DNA of 64,000 nucleotides from an uncultured Bacillota bacterium (GCA_905205665.1 CAJLEF010000004.1:1-64000); one strand, 5' to 3'. Numbered from the stretch's first letter, positions 1-8,460 are shown. A program made the numbers and translations. The notes: a model not told the origin generated them from the letters alone.

Positions 1-91
1 GGGAGTTAAAAAAGTTGGAATACCCTTGCCATAGTAGGGAGTTAAAAAAGTTGGAATACCCTTGCCATAGTAGGGAGTTAAAAAAGTTGGA
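1..91 (+). ncRNA. toxI: ToxI-like RNA antitoxin repeats of a type III toxin-antitoxin locus (5' part outside window)
   Basis: Two complete 36-nt tandem copies (1-36 and 37-72) are identical, and a third copy keeps its first 19 nt (73-91). They lie immediately upstream of a ToxN/AbiQ-family toxin gene, separated from it by a terminator. That layout, and the 36-nt unit, are what is known for type III antitoxin RNAs, which the toxin cuts into single-repeat pseudoknots that then inhibit it. Inside one unit GGG (1-3) can pair with CCC (23-25) and TGG (16-18) with CCA (29-31). These pairings interleave, as an H-type pseudoknot requires. The promoter and any earlier copies are left of the window. 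The strand is inferred from the toxin. Confidence 0.85.
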
Positions 92-118
92 CTGGGTTTA
101 TTTGCCTAGTCTTTTTTT
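90..118 (+). terminator. Intrinsic terminator between toxI repeats and toxN
   Basis: A 7-bp stem (GACTGGG at 90-96, CCTAGTC at 105-111, one G-T pair) with an 8-nt loop is followed by seven T. In type III loci a leaky terminator at this place sets the excess of antitoxin RNA over toxin mRNA, and the position fits that role. Confidence 0.8.
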
Positions 119-137
119 GAAAGAAGGAGATGGAAAT

Positions 138-638
138 ATGTTAAAAACTTTAAAAATTTACTATTTAGATGAGGATTATATTAATTATCTTCGTAAATTT
201 GATTCAAAAGTGGCTTATAATAAAAAAGCGACGCGACCATATGTTGGGGTTGTCTATACTTATAATGACCTTAATTATTTTGCACCTTTATCTTCACCAA
301 AGCCAAAGCATTTAAAAATGAGTGAAAAGGCAATTGATGTTTTTAAAATAGATAAGGGCAATCTCGGTGTTGTTAATTTAAATAACATGATTCCAACACC
401 TTCCTTTTGCCTTACCGAGGTTTTACCAACACTTAAGGATATTAAATATAAAACTTTAATTGAAAATCAAACAACTTTTTTAAATAATCATAAAAATAAA
501 TTATTTTCTAAAGTTAAACTATTTTGGAAACAGTTTGATAATGGTTTTTTACCACTAAATGTTAAAGAAAGATGTTGTGATTTTAAACTTTTAGAGTCTA
601 AATGTATAGAATATGAAAAAATCACCATAAATGTATAA
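138..638 (+). CDS. toxN: Type III toxin-antitoxin endoribonuclease, ToxN/AbiQ family
   Basis: This 166-residue protein has the length and landmarks of ToxN/AbiQ toxins: an N-terminal KIYYLDEDYINYLRKFD segment, a GVVY strand near residues 37-40, the APLSSPK motif at 49-55 that holds conserved active-site Ser and Lys residues, and a later LGVVNLNNMIP segment. Family members are sequence-selective endoribonucleases held inactive by their own repeat RNA; several abort phage infection. The start at 138 follows AAGGAGA at a good distance. A longer reading frame continues upstream to position 15, but it merely translates the antitoxin repeats and is not credible. The preceding terminator and repeats complete the locus. 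Targets and phage activity cannot be read from the sequence. Confidence 0.88.
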   Translation: MLKTLKIYYLDEDYINYLRKFDSKVAYNKKATRPYVGVVYTYNDLNYFAPLSSPKPKHLKMSEKAIDVFKIDKGNLGVVNLNNMIPTPSFCLTEVLPTLKDIKYKTLIENQTTFLNNHKNKLFSKVKLFWKQFDNGFLPLNVKERCCDFKLLESKCIEYEKITINV

Positions 639-709
639 TTTTTATCTAAAATGAAATTTAATATTGGTCTAAACACAAATTTCCTTCATATAGTGTTTTA
701 GGTGATGAT

Positions 710-2188
710 ATGAATAAGAAAGAATTACTTGAGTCAATTGCCAAACGGGGAAATGGTGAGATTTACTTAGGTGTCGTAGGCGCTGTAAGAACCGGTAAAA
801 GTACGTTTATTAAAAGAGTTATTGAAAACTTAGTGGTACCTAATATTACAGATGAATACGAAAAGAAAAAATGTTTAGATGAGATTCCTCAAAGTGCTAA
901 AGGTAAAACTATAATGACGACCGAGCCAAAGTTTGTACCTTCTAGTGGTGCTAAATTAAAAATTGATGATTTTGAAGCTTCAGTCAAATTAGTTGATTGT
1001 GTTGGTTTTGTTATCCCTAATGCGTTAGGTTATACTGATGAAGATGGTAATCCAAGAATGATAAAAACACCATGGTTTTCCGAATCTGTACCTTTTGTTG
1101 AAGCCGCAGAAATAGGTACTGAGAAGGTAATCAAAGATCATTCTACCATTGGTATTGTGGTTACTACAGATGGTTCTTTTGGAGAATTAAAAAGAGAAGA
1201 TTATTTAGACGCCGAAGAAAAAGTAGTAGGCGAACTAATAAGTATTGGCAAACCTTTTATTATCGTTTTAAATACGACTCATCCAGATAATCCTGAAACA
1301 AGAAGTATTAAAGATAACTTACAATCTACTTATAATGTACCAGTTTTACCTATCAATGTTGAAAATATGGAAGAACCAGAAATCTTAAATATTTTAAAAG
1401 AAGCCTTATATGAGTTTCCAGTCTTAGATATCGCGGTAGATATTCCTAAATGGGTTAATGTTTTACCAAATACCCATGATATCAAAAAACATTATTTAGA
1501 AAAAATAAGAGAAAGTGTTGTCGGTATTAATAAAGTTCGTGATGTAGAAGACATTTTAGCTCACTTTGAATCTTCAGAATATATTTCTAAAGCTTATATT
1601 AGCAACCTTGATACTTCTAATGGTATTGTTAGTATTCGTTTAGAAAGTGATGATAGTTTATATCAAAGTGTTTTAAAAAGTTTAGTCGGAGATGCCGCGA
1701 CTTCGAAAGCTGGTCTATTAAAAGTATTTACTACTTATGCAGAAGGTAAAGAAGAATTAGACGCGATTAAAGATGCTTTAAAACAAACGAAAACAACAGG
1801 TTATGGTATTGTTTATCCAACTCTTAATGATATGAAATTACAAACCCCTGAAATAATTAAACAAGGTAATCGTTATGGGGTAAAACTTCATGCCGTAGCA
1901 AGTTCTATTCACATGATGAAAGTAGATGTAGAAAGTACTTTTGAACCTATTATCGGGTCAGAATTACAAAGTAAAGAACTTATTAACTACTTAATGAAAG
2001 ATTATCAAACAGATCCATCTAGTATTTGGAAAAGTGAGATTTTTGGACGTAGTTTAGATGTGATTGTTAAAGAAGGAATTCAAGCTAAACTTTCTATTAT
2101 GCCTGAAAATACCCGTTATAAATTAAGTCAAACAGTGACAAAAATTGTAAACAAAGGGTCAAGTAATTTAATTGCCTTTGTTATATAG
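710..2188 (+). CDS. spoIVA: Stage IV sporulation protein A (spore-coat morphogenetic ATPase)
   Basis: This 492-residue protein has the expected SpoIVA length. It carries a P-loop near residues 24-32 (GAVRTGKST), followed by the family-typical segments SAKGKTIMTTEPKF and DCVGFV, and its C terminus ends in the conserved style (SNLIAFVI). SpoIVA hydrolyses ATP to polymerise into the basement layer of the spore coat around the forespore. The start follows GGTGATG. The next gene is hup (HU), the same neighbour as in Bacillus subtilis (spoIVA-hbs), which supports the assignment. A hairpin terminator directly after the stop suggests its own transcript. It is a strong marker of spore-forming ancestry. 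Confidence 0.95.
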   Translation: MNKKELLESIAKRGNGEIYLGVVGAVRTGKSTFIKRVIENLVVPNITDEYEKKKCLDEIPQSAKGKTIMTTEPKFVPSSGAKLKIDDFEASVKLVDCVGFVIPNALGYTDEDGNPRMIKTPWFSESVPFVEAAEIGTEKVIKDHSTIGIVVTTDGSFGELKREDYLDAEEKVVGELISIGKPFIIVLNTTHPDNPETRSIKDNLQSTYNVPVLPINVENMEEPEILNILKEALYEFPVLDIAVDIPKWVNVLPNTHDIKKHYLEKIRESVVGINKVRDVEDILAHFESSEYISKAYISNLDTSNGIVSIRLESDDSLYQSVLKSLVGDAATSKAGLLKVFTTYAEGKEELDAIKDALKQTKTTGYGIVYPTLNDMKLQTPEIIKQGNRYGVKLHAVASSIHMMKVDVESTFEPIIGSELQSKELINYLMKDYQTDPSSIWKSEIFGRSLDVIVKEGIQAKLSIMPENTRYKLSQTVTKIVNKGSSNLIAFVI

Positions 2189-2190
2189 TG

Positions 2191-2219
2191 AAAAAAATGC
2201 CTAAAAATGGCATTTTTTC
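2191..2219 (+). terminator. Intrinsic terminator after spoIVA
   Basis: An AAAAAATGCC/GGCATTTTTT stem with a 6-nt loop ends in a T run just after the spoIVA stop codon. Confidence 0.85.
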
Positions 2220-2299
2220 TTGATTTTAAGTGTAAAGTTTGATAATTTTAATATGTAAGGGTAAGCCCTTATTAGAATTTGAAAGGATGGACAATTATT

Positions 2300-2572
2300 A
2301 TGTCAAGACAAGATTTAATCGATTATGTAGCAGAAGATACACAAATTAGTAAAGCAGAAGCTGGTCGTGTATTAGATTCTATTTTAAAAGGAATTGAAAA
2401 AGGACTTATTGAATCAAAAGAAGTAACTTTTGTAGGTTTTGGTAAATTCTCTGTAAAAACTCGTGAAGCAAGAGAAGGAATTAATCCATCAACAAAAGAA
2501 AAAATCCAAATTCCTGCTAAAAATGCTGTTACATTTAAAGCTGGTAAAAAATTAAAAGATTCTGTTCAATAA
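2300..2572 (+). CDS. hup: HU family DNA-binding protein
   Basis: This 90-residue protein is a complete HU. It has the N-terminal helices (MSRQDLIDYVAE), the conserved VTFVGFGKFSVKTR strand, a DNA-clasping arm with GINPSTKEKIQIPA, and the closing VTFKAGKKLKDSV helix. It acts as a homodimer that bends and compacts chromosomal DNA. The ATG at 2300 is chosen because GAAAGGATGG at 2281-2290 gives a good ribosome binding site; an upstream TTG extension would add residues outside the family alignment. A short hairpin (AAGGG-TAAG-CCCTT, 2257-2270) lies in the 5' leader. The gene ends in a strong terminator and converges with the aminopeptidase gene. Confidence 0.95.
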   Translation: MSRQDLIDYVAEDTQISKAEAGRVLDSILKGIEKGLIESKEVTFVGFGKFSVKTREAREGINPSTKEKIQIPAKNAVTFKAGKKLKDSVQ

Positions 2573-2592
2573 TAATTGGATGAGAATAAATG

Positions 2593-2631
2593 AAAAGGCT
2601 ATTAGAAAATAAATTCTAATGGTCTTTTTTT
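2593..2631 (+). terminator. Intrinsic terminator after hup
   Basis: The stem pairs ATTAGAA (2601-2607) with TTCTAAT (2614-2620), extends into the flanking GGC/GGTC bases, and ends in a T run. It lies between the two convergent genes. Confidence 0.8.
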
Positions 2632-2635
2632 GTGA

Positions 2636-3895
2636 TTAAACAATTTCTTTAAAAGAAGTATTATAAAAACATTTCATCATTTTATATAGGGCTTCATAAT
2701 CTTTAAAAGAACATACTTCTAAAGAAGAATGCATGGCTAGTTCTCCGATACCGACATCAATAGAATTCACACTTACTTGTCTAAGACTTAAACTACTTAA
2801 AGTAGAACCACCCGTTAAATCGTTTTTTAAAGTAGCGTTTTGATAAGATATTTTCTTTTCTTCACATAAATTTTTTAAAAGTGAAGAGAAACTGGCATCT
2901 GTCGTGGAACTTACTTCTTTTATGATAGCAAATCCTTTATTAAGATAAACGTTCCCTGTTTTATCTTTGTATTCCGTATGGTTTGGATGAACGGCATGAG
3001 TGTTATCAGAACTAATAATAAAACTTTTCGCTAAGGAGCTTGCAATATCCATGTTAAGAGATGCTCCAATTCTTTTTAAAGTATCAATTAAAAAGTCACT
3101 TTCGGCCCCTTCCTTCGTAAGACTACCTATTTCTTCATGATTAAAGGTACAAAAAAGATTAATGTGTTCTAAAGAAGTAGCATTTAAAAAAGCATAAAAA
3201 GAGGCTGAGACACTGGTAATATTATCAATTCTTGGTGAAAGAAGAAGCTCGTCATTTATTCCAAAAAAAGAAGGCTTCTCATTATTATATAAAAATAAGT
3301 CATAATCAATTAATTTTTCATCTTGAGATAATTTTAATTTTTCTTTTAAAAGTTTTTCGAAATCTAGAGTTTTTTCAGAAATCCCTAAGATTGGTTGTAA
3401 ATCTGTTTGCATGTTAAGGTCCAAATTAGAATTGGCTTTATCATTTAAGTGAATCGCGACACTGGGTACGACCGCTAATGTTTCTTTTAAATCGATAATT
3501 TTTTTCTTTATTTTATTATTTTTTTTGATATAAATTCTTCCAGCGATTGACAAAGGATGATCTAACCACCCATAGTTTAAAAGTCCTCCATATGGCATAA
3601 TGTTGACACTTAAATAGTTTTCACTAATGTTTTCTCCTTTTGGTTTTAAAAGAAGACTAGGAGTATCATTATGGGTTGTTATTATTTGAAAATGAGTGCT
3701 TTTTTTAGGAATAGTAAAAGCTATTAAGCTAGCGTCATTACGTGTCACAAAGTATTTTCCTTCTTTTAAGTGCCATATTTCAGTTTCCTTCACTTCTTCA
3801 AAATTTTCTTTTAGAAGAATGTTTTTTAAATAGCTGGTACAAGTGAAGGTACAAGTCGCGTTTAAAAGTAATTCTAATAGTTCTTTCTTTTTCAT
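2636..3895 (-). CDS. apeB: M18 family zinc aminopeptidase
   Basis: This 419-residue protein is of the M18 family (aspartyl/leucyl aminopeptidases related to yeast Ape1 and bacterial ApeB), which form large tetrahedral complexes and remove N-terminal residues from peptides in the cytoplasm. Visible metal and catalytic landmarks are TTHNDTPSLLLKP, NHEEIGS, SDNTHAVHPNH and the C-terminal AMHSSLEV. The ATG at 3895 (MKKKELLELL) is chosen because the longer frame would add about 45 hydrophobic residues that overlap the divergent pyk promoter; an ATG six bases further upstream is equally possible. The gene converges with hup and diverges from pyk. Its substrate is unknown. Confidence 0.9.
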   Translation of the reverse strand: MKKKELLELLLNATCTFTCTSYLKNILLKENFEEVKETEIWHLKEGKYFVTRNDASLIAFTIPKKSTHFQIITTHNDTPSLLLKPKGENISENYLSVNIMPYGGLLNYGWLDHPLSIAGRIYIKKNNKIKKKIIDLKETLAVVPSVAIHLNDKANSNLDLNMQTDLQPILGISEKTLDFEKLLKEKLKLSQDEKLIDYDLFLYNNEKPSFFGINDELLLSPRIDNITSVSASFYAFLNATSLEHINLFCTFNHEEIGSLTKEGAESDFLIDTLKRIGASLNMDIASSLAKSFIISSDNTHAVHPNHTEYKDKTGNVYLNKGFAIIKEVSSTTDASFSSLLKNLCEEKKISYQNATLKNDLTGGSTLSSLSLRQVSVNSIDVGIGELAMHSSLEVCSFKDYEALYKMMKCFYNTSFKEIV

Positions 3896-3983
3896 AGTCA
3901 TCACGTATTTATTATGGGGAAAGTCTTGATTTTTATGCATGATTATAGTAAAATCATTTTTGTTCGAAAAAAGGAGTATGTAT

Positions 3984-5399
3984 ATGAAAAAAACAAAAAT
4001 TATTTGTAGTATAGGACCAAAAAGTAACACTCCAGATGTTATGGAACAAATGGTTTTAGCTGGTATGAATGTCGCAAGAATTAACTTTTCTCACGCAACA
4101 TTAGAAGAAAGACAACAAGCTTTAGACTCTGTTCATGAAGTAAGAAAAAGAACAGGTTTAAGTGTTGCTATTTTATGGGATACGAAAGGACCTGAATTTA
4201 GATGTGGTGTTATGGAAAATGATGGCATTGATTTAGAAGATGGTAAAAATGTTCGTCTTGTTAAAGAAAATGTTTTAGGAACAAGCGAAAGATTTTCTGT
4301 TAATCATCCAGAAGCTATCGATTCTTTAAATGTCGGCGATACTGTTTTACTTGAAAATGCTAAGATGAAACTTGAAGTTATCAGTAAAGAAGAAGATGGC
4401 ATTACTTGTAAGATTATTAGCGGTGGACATTTAGGAAACCGTAAGAGTATGAGTGCTCCAGGTGTTAAGTTAGACATTCCATTTATTGGTGAAGCTGATA
4501 AGGAAGACTTAATTTATGCTTGTGAACATGGTGGAGAATTTATTGCTTTATCTTTTGTTAATAGTGCTGACGATGTTTTAGAAGCTAAAGCATTATTAAA
4601 AGAACATGGTAGAGAAGACTTCCAAATTATTTGTAAAATTGAAAGTGCTTTAGGTATTGAAAATCTTGAAAGTATTTTAGATGTTTCTGATGGTATCATG
4701 GTAGCTCGTGGTGACTTAGGAACAGAAATTCCAAGTGAACTTGTACCAATTGAACAAAAGAAAATGATTAAAGCATGTCGTCGTCGTAACAAAATTTGTG
4801 TTGTTGCAACAGAAATGCTTGAAACTATGATGGAAAACGCTCGTCCAAAAAGAGCTGAAACAAGTGATATTGCTAACGCTGTATTAGATGGAACAGATGC
4901 TGTTATGTTATCTGGTGAAACAACAATGGGTAAACATCCAATTGAAACCGTTGCTGCTATGGCTCGTATTTGTGAAGTAACTGAAAAATATGCTGAATAT
5001 AATATTGTAGAAGAAACTCGTCTTGTTAATAATGCAAGAGATGCGATTGCTACTGCTGTAGTAGACACAGCTAATCGTTTAAATGCTAAACTTATTACAA
5101 CAGCTACAGTTCATGGTAGAACAGCTCGTTTAATCAGTAATTTTAGACCAGTTGCTCCAATATTAGCTTTAACACCAAATGCTAAAGATGGTCGTCGTTT
5201 AATCTTAAATTATGGTATTTATCCAGTAGAAATGTCTCTTATGAATTCAACAGATGAAGTTATTGGTAAAAGTATTGAAGAAGCTAAGAAATTCTTACCA
5301 CTTCAAAAAGATGACATTATTGTGATTACTGGTGGTTATCCAAATACAGACGAAGACCGTACAACAAACTTAATGAAAATTGAACAAATTAAAGACTAA
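3984..5399 (+). CDS. pyk: Pyruvate kinase
   Basis: This 471-residue enzyme transfers phosphate from phosphoenolpyruvate to ADP in the last step of glycolysis. It starts with the canonical KTKIICSIGPKS, then shows ARINFSHA, the lid-domain segment, the active-site KIESALGIENL helix, the metal site ARGDLGTEIP and ATEMLETM. The length matches the short form without the extra C-terminal PEP-binding domain found in Bacillus. The ATG at 3984 lies eight bases after AAAAAAGGAG; upstream in-frame starts have worse spacing. A separate promoter follows it for the secretion-like locus. Confidence 0.96.
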   Translation: MKKTKIICSIGPKSNTPDVMEQMVLAGMNVARINFSHATLEERQQALDSVHEVRKRTGLSVAILWDTKGPEFRCGVMENDGIDLEDGKNVRLVKENVLGTSERFSVNHPEAIDSLNVGDTVLLENAKMKLEVISKEEDGITCKIISGGHLGNRKSMSAPGVKLDIPFIGEADKEDLIYACEHGGEFIALSFVNSADDVLEAKALLKEHGREDFQIICKIESALGIENLESILDVSDGIMVARGDLGTEIPSELVPIEQKKMIKACRRRNKICVVATEMLETMMENARPKRAETSDIANAVLDGTDAVMLSGETTMGKHPIETVAAMARICEVTEKYAEYNIVEETRLVNNARDAIATAVVDTANRLNAKLITTATVHGRTARLISNFRPVAPILALTPNAKDGRRLILNYGIYPVEMSLMNSTDEVIGKSIEEAKKFLPLQKDDIIVITGGYPNTDEDRTTNLMKIEQIKD

Positions 5400-5411
5400 A
5401 TTAACATTTAC

Positions 5412-5439
5412 TTGACTTTATAAAGTTATGTATTATAAA
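5412..5439 (+). promoter_or_regulatory. Sigma-A-type promoter of the first pilin-like gene
   Basis: TTGACT (5412-5417), a 16-bp spacer and TATAAA (5434-5439) lie about 35 bp before the start codon at 5476. It is the best canonical promoter in the block and starts transcription of the array independently of pyk. Confidence 0.7.
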
Positions 5440-5475
5440 ATATAGATATGTTAATGAAAGAAATGAGGTTTAATT

Positions 5476-5856
5476 ATGAGTTTAATTGGCGATGTTAATT
5501 TCTGTATAAATTCTGCTAATGTATGGCAAATTGTTGGTTATGCTTTCTTAATTTTTAAGATTATTATTCCGATCTTATTAATTGTTTGGGGTATGTTAGA
5601 TTTAGGTAAAGCTGTTGTTGCTGCTAAAGATGATGAAATTAAAAAAGCTACTAAATCCCTTGCTATGCGTGCTATTTCAGCTGTTGCTATCTTCTTTGTT
5701 CCAACTATTGTAGGAATTGTTTTAGGACTTATTTCAAACTTTAGTGATTCTGGTGCCAAAGCGGATTGGGATACTTGCCGTATCTGTATCACATCTCCTA
5801 ACGATAGTGATTGTGCTAACGCTGCTGATAATGCATGGAGTGGAGATACAATGTAA
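5476..5856 (+). CDS. VirB2/TrbC-pilin-like two-helix membrane protein (array member 1)
   Basis: This 126-residue protein is the bare form of the module shared by the next six genes. It has a cysteine before the first hydrophobic helix (NFC), helix 1 (about residues 20-40, IFKIIIPILLIVWG), a short basic loop (KAVVAAKDDEIKKATKS), helix 2 (about 60-82) and a C-terminal tail with a CxxC pair (CRIC). A two-helix hairpin around a short charged cytoplasmic loop is the topology of VirB2/TrbC pilins of type IV secretion systems. Unlike its neighbours it has no cleavable signal peptide. It has its own promoter and terminator. A structural subunit role is inferred from topology and from the VirB4/VirB6-like genes downstream. 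Confidence 0.7.
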   Translation: MSLIGDVNFCINSANVWQIVGYAFLIFKIIIPILLIVWGMLDLGKAVVAAKDDEIKKATKSLAMRAISAVAIFFVPTIVGIVLGLISNFSDSGAKADWDTCRICITSPNDSDCANAADNAWSGDTM

Positions 5857-5883
5857 CTAGTGTAAAAAACACTAGTTTTTTTT
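5855..5883 (+). terminator. Intrinsic terminator after array member 1
   Basis: A perfect 9-bp stem (AACTAGTGT/ACACTAGTT) starts at the stop codon and is followed by a run of eight T. Confidence 0.88.
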
Positions 5884-5892
5884 GGCTATAGT

Positions 5893-5901
5893 TGCTATAA
5901 T
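5893..5901 (+). promoter_or_regulatory. Extended -10 promoter of array member 2
   Basis: TGC-TATAAT forms an extended -10 element 28 bp before the start codon, with no good -35. The same TGn-TATAAT arrangement recurs at 7141 and 8488, in each case after a terminator. Confidence 0.6.
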
Positions 5902-5928
5902 CAATATATAGATTTCAGGTGATTTTTT

Positions 5929-7113
5929 ATGAAAAAACGAGTATTTTTTTTGCTTTTATTCTCAATTATTTTTATTGGAATGTGTAATGAAGTAAATGCT
6001 TTAGAAAAAATAGCAACATGTTCTTACAGTGTTAAGGATGTTCAAGATTTTGAAGTAGAAATTTATAATAATAAAATTGAGCATCCAGATAATGATTTGG
6101 TTCCTGGAAAATCTATAATGTTTATGTATAGCTTTAAAGAGAAAGAATATTTAAATAAAGTATACGATGGAAATAAGTTAGCTGCACAATGTCCTACATT
6201 GGCTTACTGTACAGATGCATCTGGAAATTATATAATTCAAGCTGAAAATACCATTTGTGCTGCCGGTGGAGATTCAACTTCTATTTCTGGTACTATGAAA
6301 ATAGAAAAAAATGATGTTGAAGTGAAAGAAGATAAAAGCCGTACTGTTTGTACAAGATATTCAACTCCTCGTGGTGGTAAAAAATTAGAAATAAAATTTG
6401 GATACAATGCAGATGGAGAAAAAAACTTTAGTGTATATTGGGAAGGTACTACGACAGGTGCCAGTGCATTATATGATGCTTCTATAGTTGTGAGCGATAT
6501 TATTTATTCTGTAGATGAAGAACTATATGATGTTTTTTGGGATGATGATAGTTGTGAGAGCAGTGATTTATATTTTGAAAATCAAGGCGCTGAAACATCT
6601 GGAACAAAACATTACATTATTACTAATAAAAAATCTTCCGGATTAAATAATGGTAGCAATGATAATAGTACAGGGCATGAAGACAAAACGCCATCATCAT
6701 CTGCAAGTAATAAACCATTTAATCCAAAACAACTATGTGAAGAATCAGAAAACTGTGATATAAGTCTTGCTAATTTTTGTACATCAGGAATGGTTGCTCG
6801 TACATTTAAATTTTTAGGATTATTATTTTATATTTTAAAAGTACTCGTGCCTGGAATAATCATTGTTATGGGATTTGTTAATCTCTTTAAAATCATGACA
6901 TCTGGAAAATTAGATGATGCTAAAAAATATGCAAAATCTATTATCATTCGTATTTTTGTAGGTATAGCTATATTCTTACTTCCAGGAATTATAAATACCA
7001 TTTATGATGCTGCAAAAGGTATAATTGGTTCTGGTGGAACGGGTGGTTTTGATAACTGTGCCAGTTGTTTATTAAATCCAAATTCCGACAAGTGCTATAT
7101 TGAAGAAAACTAG
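5929..7113 (+). CDS. Secreted ectodomain protein with C-terminal pilin-like module (array member 2)
   Basis: This 394-residue protein has a signal peptide ending near VNA (residues 1-24) and a cysteine-containing, Ser/Asn-rich ectodomain of about 240 residues with no recognised family. A linker leads to the two-helix pilin-like module (about 285-375): LANFC, helix 1 with LKVLVPGIIIVMG, the loop SGKLDDAKKYAKS, helix 2, and the tail CASC. The last 122 codons, including the tail, are identical at DNA level to those of the next gene. A GGTGAT ribosome binding site precedes the start. The module probably anchors or polymerises the variable head; this is inference. No enzymatic motif was seen in the head. 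Confidence 0.65.
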   Translation: MKKRVFFLLLFSIIFIGMCNEVNALEKIATCSYSVKDVQDFEVEIYNNKIEHPDNDLVPGKSIMFMYSFKEKEYLNKVYDGNKLAAQCPTLAYCTDASGNYIIQAENTICAAGGDSTSISGTMKIEKNDVEVKEDKSRTVCTRYSTPRGGKKLEIKFGYNADGEKNFSVYWEGTTTGASALYDASIVVSDIIYSVDEELYDVFWDDDSCESSDLYFENQGAETSGTKHYIITNKKSSGLNNGSNDNSTGHEDKTPSSSASNKPFNPKQLCEESENCDISLANFCTSGMVARTFKFLGLLFYILKVLVPGIIIVMGFVNLFKIMTSGKLDDAKKYAKSIIIRIFVGIAIFLLPGIINTIYDAAKGIIGSGGTGGFDNCASCLLNPNSDKCYIEEN

Positions 7114-7130
7114 AAAATACTAGTTTTTTT
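6748..7130 (+). repeat. 383-bp exact duplicate, copy 1
   Basis: This stretch is identical, base for base by eye, to 8095-8477. It covers the entire pilin-like module, the stop codon, the terminator stem and the first seven T, and ends where the T-tract lengths differ. Sequences on both sides diverge. Confidence 0.9.
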
Positions 7131-7133
7131 TTT
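7106..7133 (+). terminator. Intrinsic terminator overlapping the stop codon of array member 2
   Basis: The stem AAAACTAG/CTAGTTTT includes the TAG stop (7111-7113), has a 6-nt loop and ends in ten T. Confidence 0.85.
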
Positions 7134-7140
7134 ACATAGT

Positions 7141-7149
7141 TGTTATAAT
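7141..7149 (+). promoter_or_regulatory. Extended -10 promoter of array member 3
   Basis: TGT-TATAAT, 28 bp before the ATG at 7177 and directly after the preceding terminator. The layout matches that before array member 2. Confidence 0.6.
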
Positions 7150-7176
7150 CAGTACATAGAGTTAAGGTGATTTTTT

Positions 7177-8460
7177 ATGAAAAAAAAAGGCTTGCTTTTT
7201 ATTATACTCCAAATATTTAGTATTATTTTAGCTACACATGTTGCCGCTGCTGAGCCATTTGCTACATGTGAATATGAGGTTCAATACACATCAGATTCTT
7301 ATATGAAATTTAAAATTGTTATTAATGATGAAAATGATTCTAAACTTTATTATATGCAAAATTTAGGAAAAAAAGGATATCAATATGTTGATACGGGACT
7401 AAAGAAAATGATAAATTCTCCAACCATATATTCTTCTTCTGGCGAATCAGAAGTTTTAGAGATAAGTTCTCAAATTAATTCTACAGATGATATTTATAAT
7501 GCTTTTAAAGCAAGAGGAAACAAATGTCCATATATTATTTCAAAAAATGTTACTGATCCAACTAATTTTACAATTTCTGTTTCGGCCGAATCGGTTCATG
7601 ATGATGTGAATAGCTTTTCAGCTGATGCTATAGGAGGTGGGCAATATACAGAAGAAACTCCTGAGCAAACAACTTTAACTAAGGAGTGTAAATCACATTT
7701 TAATAAAAATGATATTCCAGCAATTGGAGGAGCTAGTTTTTTCTTTAATCAGTATTCAGACGGAAAAAAAGAGTTTTGCGTACAAATAACGAATATGTCC
7801 AACAAGCAATGTACTAATGTTTCTAAAAACAATAATTTTGGTTTACCTGTTACATCCAATAAGGGAAATGCTTATACGTTTACTATTGATACTGAAACGT
7901 TTGATAATTTTTTTGATGATAGTTGTATTGGATCTAATTTTTATGTTGTAGAAGAAGCAGGTATATCTTCGGGATCTTATATTTTGACGACAAATGAAGA
8001 TAAAGCAAAAGAAGGAACAAATTATGCTCAAGGAGAAGAAGGAAAAGATTTTGGAGAGAAAAAATTTAATCCAAAACAATTGTGCGAAAAATCGGAAAAC
8101 TGTGATATAAGTCTTGCTAATTTTTGTACATCAGGAATGGTTGCTCGTACATTTAAATTTTTAGGATTATTATTTTATATTTTAAAAGTACTCGTGCCTG
8201 GAATAATCATTGTTATGGGATTTGTTAATCTCTTTAAAATCATGACATCTGGAAAATTAGATGATGCTAAAAAATATGCAAAATCTATTATCATTCGTAT
8301 TTTTGTAGGTATAGCTATATTCTTACTTCCAGGAATTATAAATACCATTTATGATGCTGCAAAAGGTATAATTGGTTCTGGTGGAACGGGTGGTTTTGAT
8401 AACTGTGCCAGTTGTTTATTAAATCCAAATTCCGACAAGTGCTATATTGAAGAAAACTAG
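7177..8460 (+). CDS. Secreted ectodomain protein with C-terminal pilin-like module (array member 3)
   Basis: This 427-residue protein has a signal peptide ending near VAAA (about residues 1-25) and an ectodomain of roughly 280 residues that shares a general plan with array member 2 (early TCEYEV against TCSYSV, later FFDDSC against FWDDDSC) but is otherwise strongly diverged. Its pilin-like module is identical to that of array member 2, including silent sites. The pair therefore arose by duplication and either recent conversion of the 3' part or fast divergence of the 5' part. It has its own extended -10 promoter and a terminator that spans its stop codon. The function of the ectodomain is unknown. 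Confidence 0.65.
   Translation: MKKKGLLFIILQIFSIILATHVAAAEPFATCEYEVQYTSDSYMKFKIVINDENDSKLYYMQNLGKKGYQYVDTGLKKMINSPTIYSSSGESEVLEISSQINSTDDIYNAFKARGNKCPYIISKNVTDPTNFTISVSAESVHDDVNSFSADAIGGGQYTEETPEQTTLTKECKSHFNKNDIPAIGGASFFFNQYSDGKKEFCVQITNMSNKQCTNVSKNNNFGLPVTSNKGNAYTFTIDTETFDNFFDDSCIGSNFYVVEEAGISSGSYILTTNEDKAKEGTNYAQGEEGKDFGEKKFNPKQLCEKSENCDISLANFCTSGMVARTFKFLGLLFYILKVLVPGIIIVMGFVNLFKIMTSGKLDDAKKYAKSIIIRIFVGIAIFLLPGIINTIYDAAKGIIGSGGTGGFDNCASCLLNPNSDKCYIEEN

Noticed and set aside
1..91. 36-bp repeats as a CRISPR array
   Set aside because: The copies are directly adjacent with no spacers and sit in front of a ToxN/AbiQ toxin, so type III antitoxin repeats explain them better.
15..137. Upstream extension of the toxN reading frame
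   Set aside because: It only translates the tandem repeats and the terminator; the ribosome binding site and family homology both start at 138.
2636..4030. Long (464-residue) form of the M18 aminopeptidase
   Set aside because: The extra N-terminal residues are a hydrophobic read-through over the pyk promoter region; family homology starts at about 3895.
4514..5068. Minus-strand 184-residue frame inside pyk
   Set aside because: It is a codon-bias shadow of the pyruvate kinase gene, with no ribosome binding site or family features.
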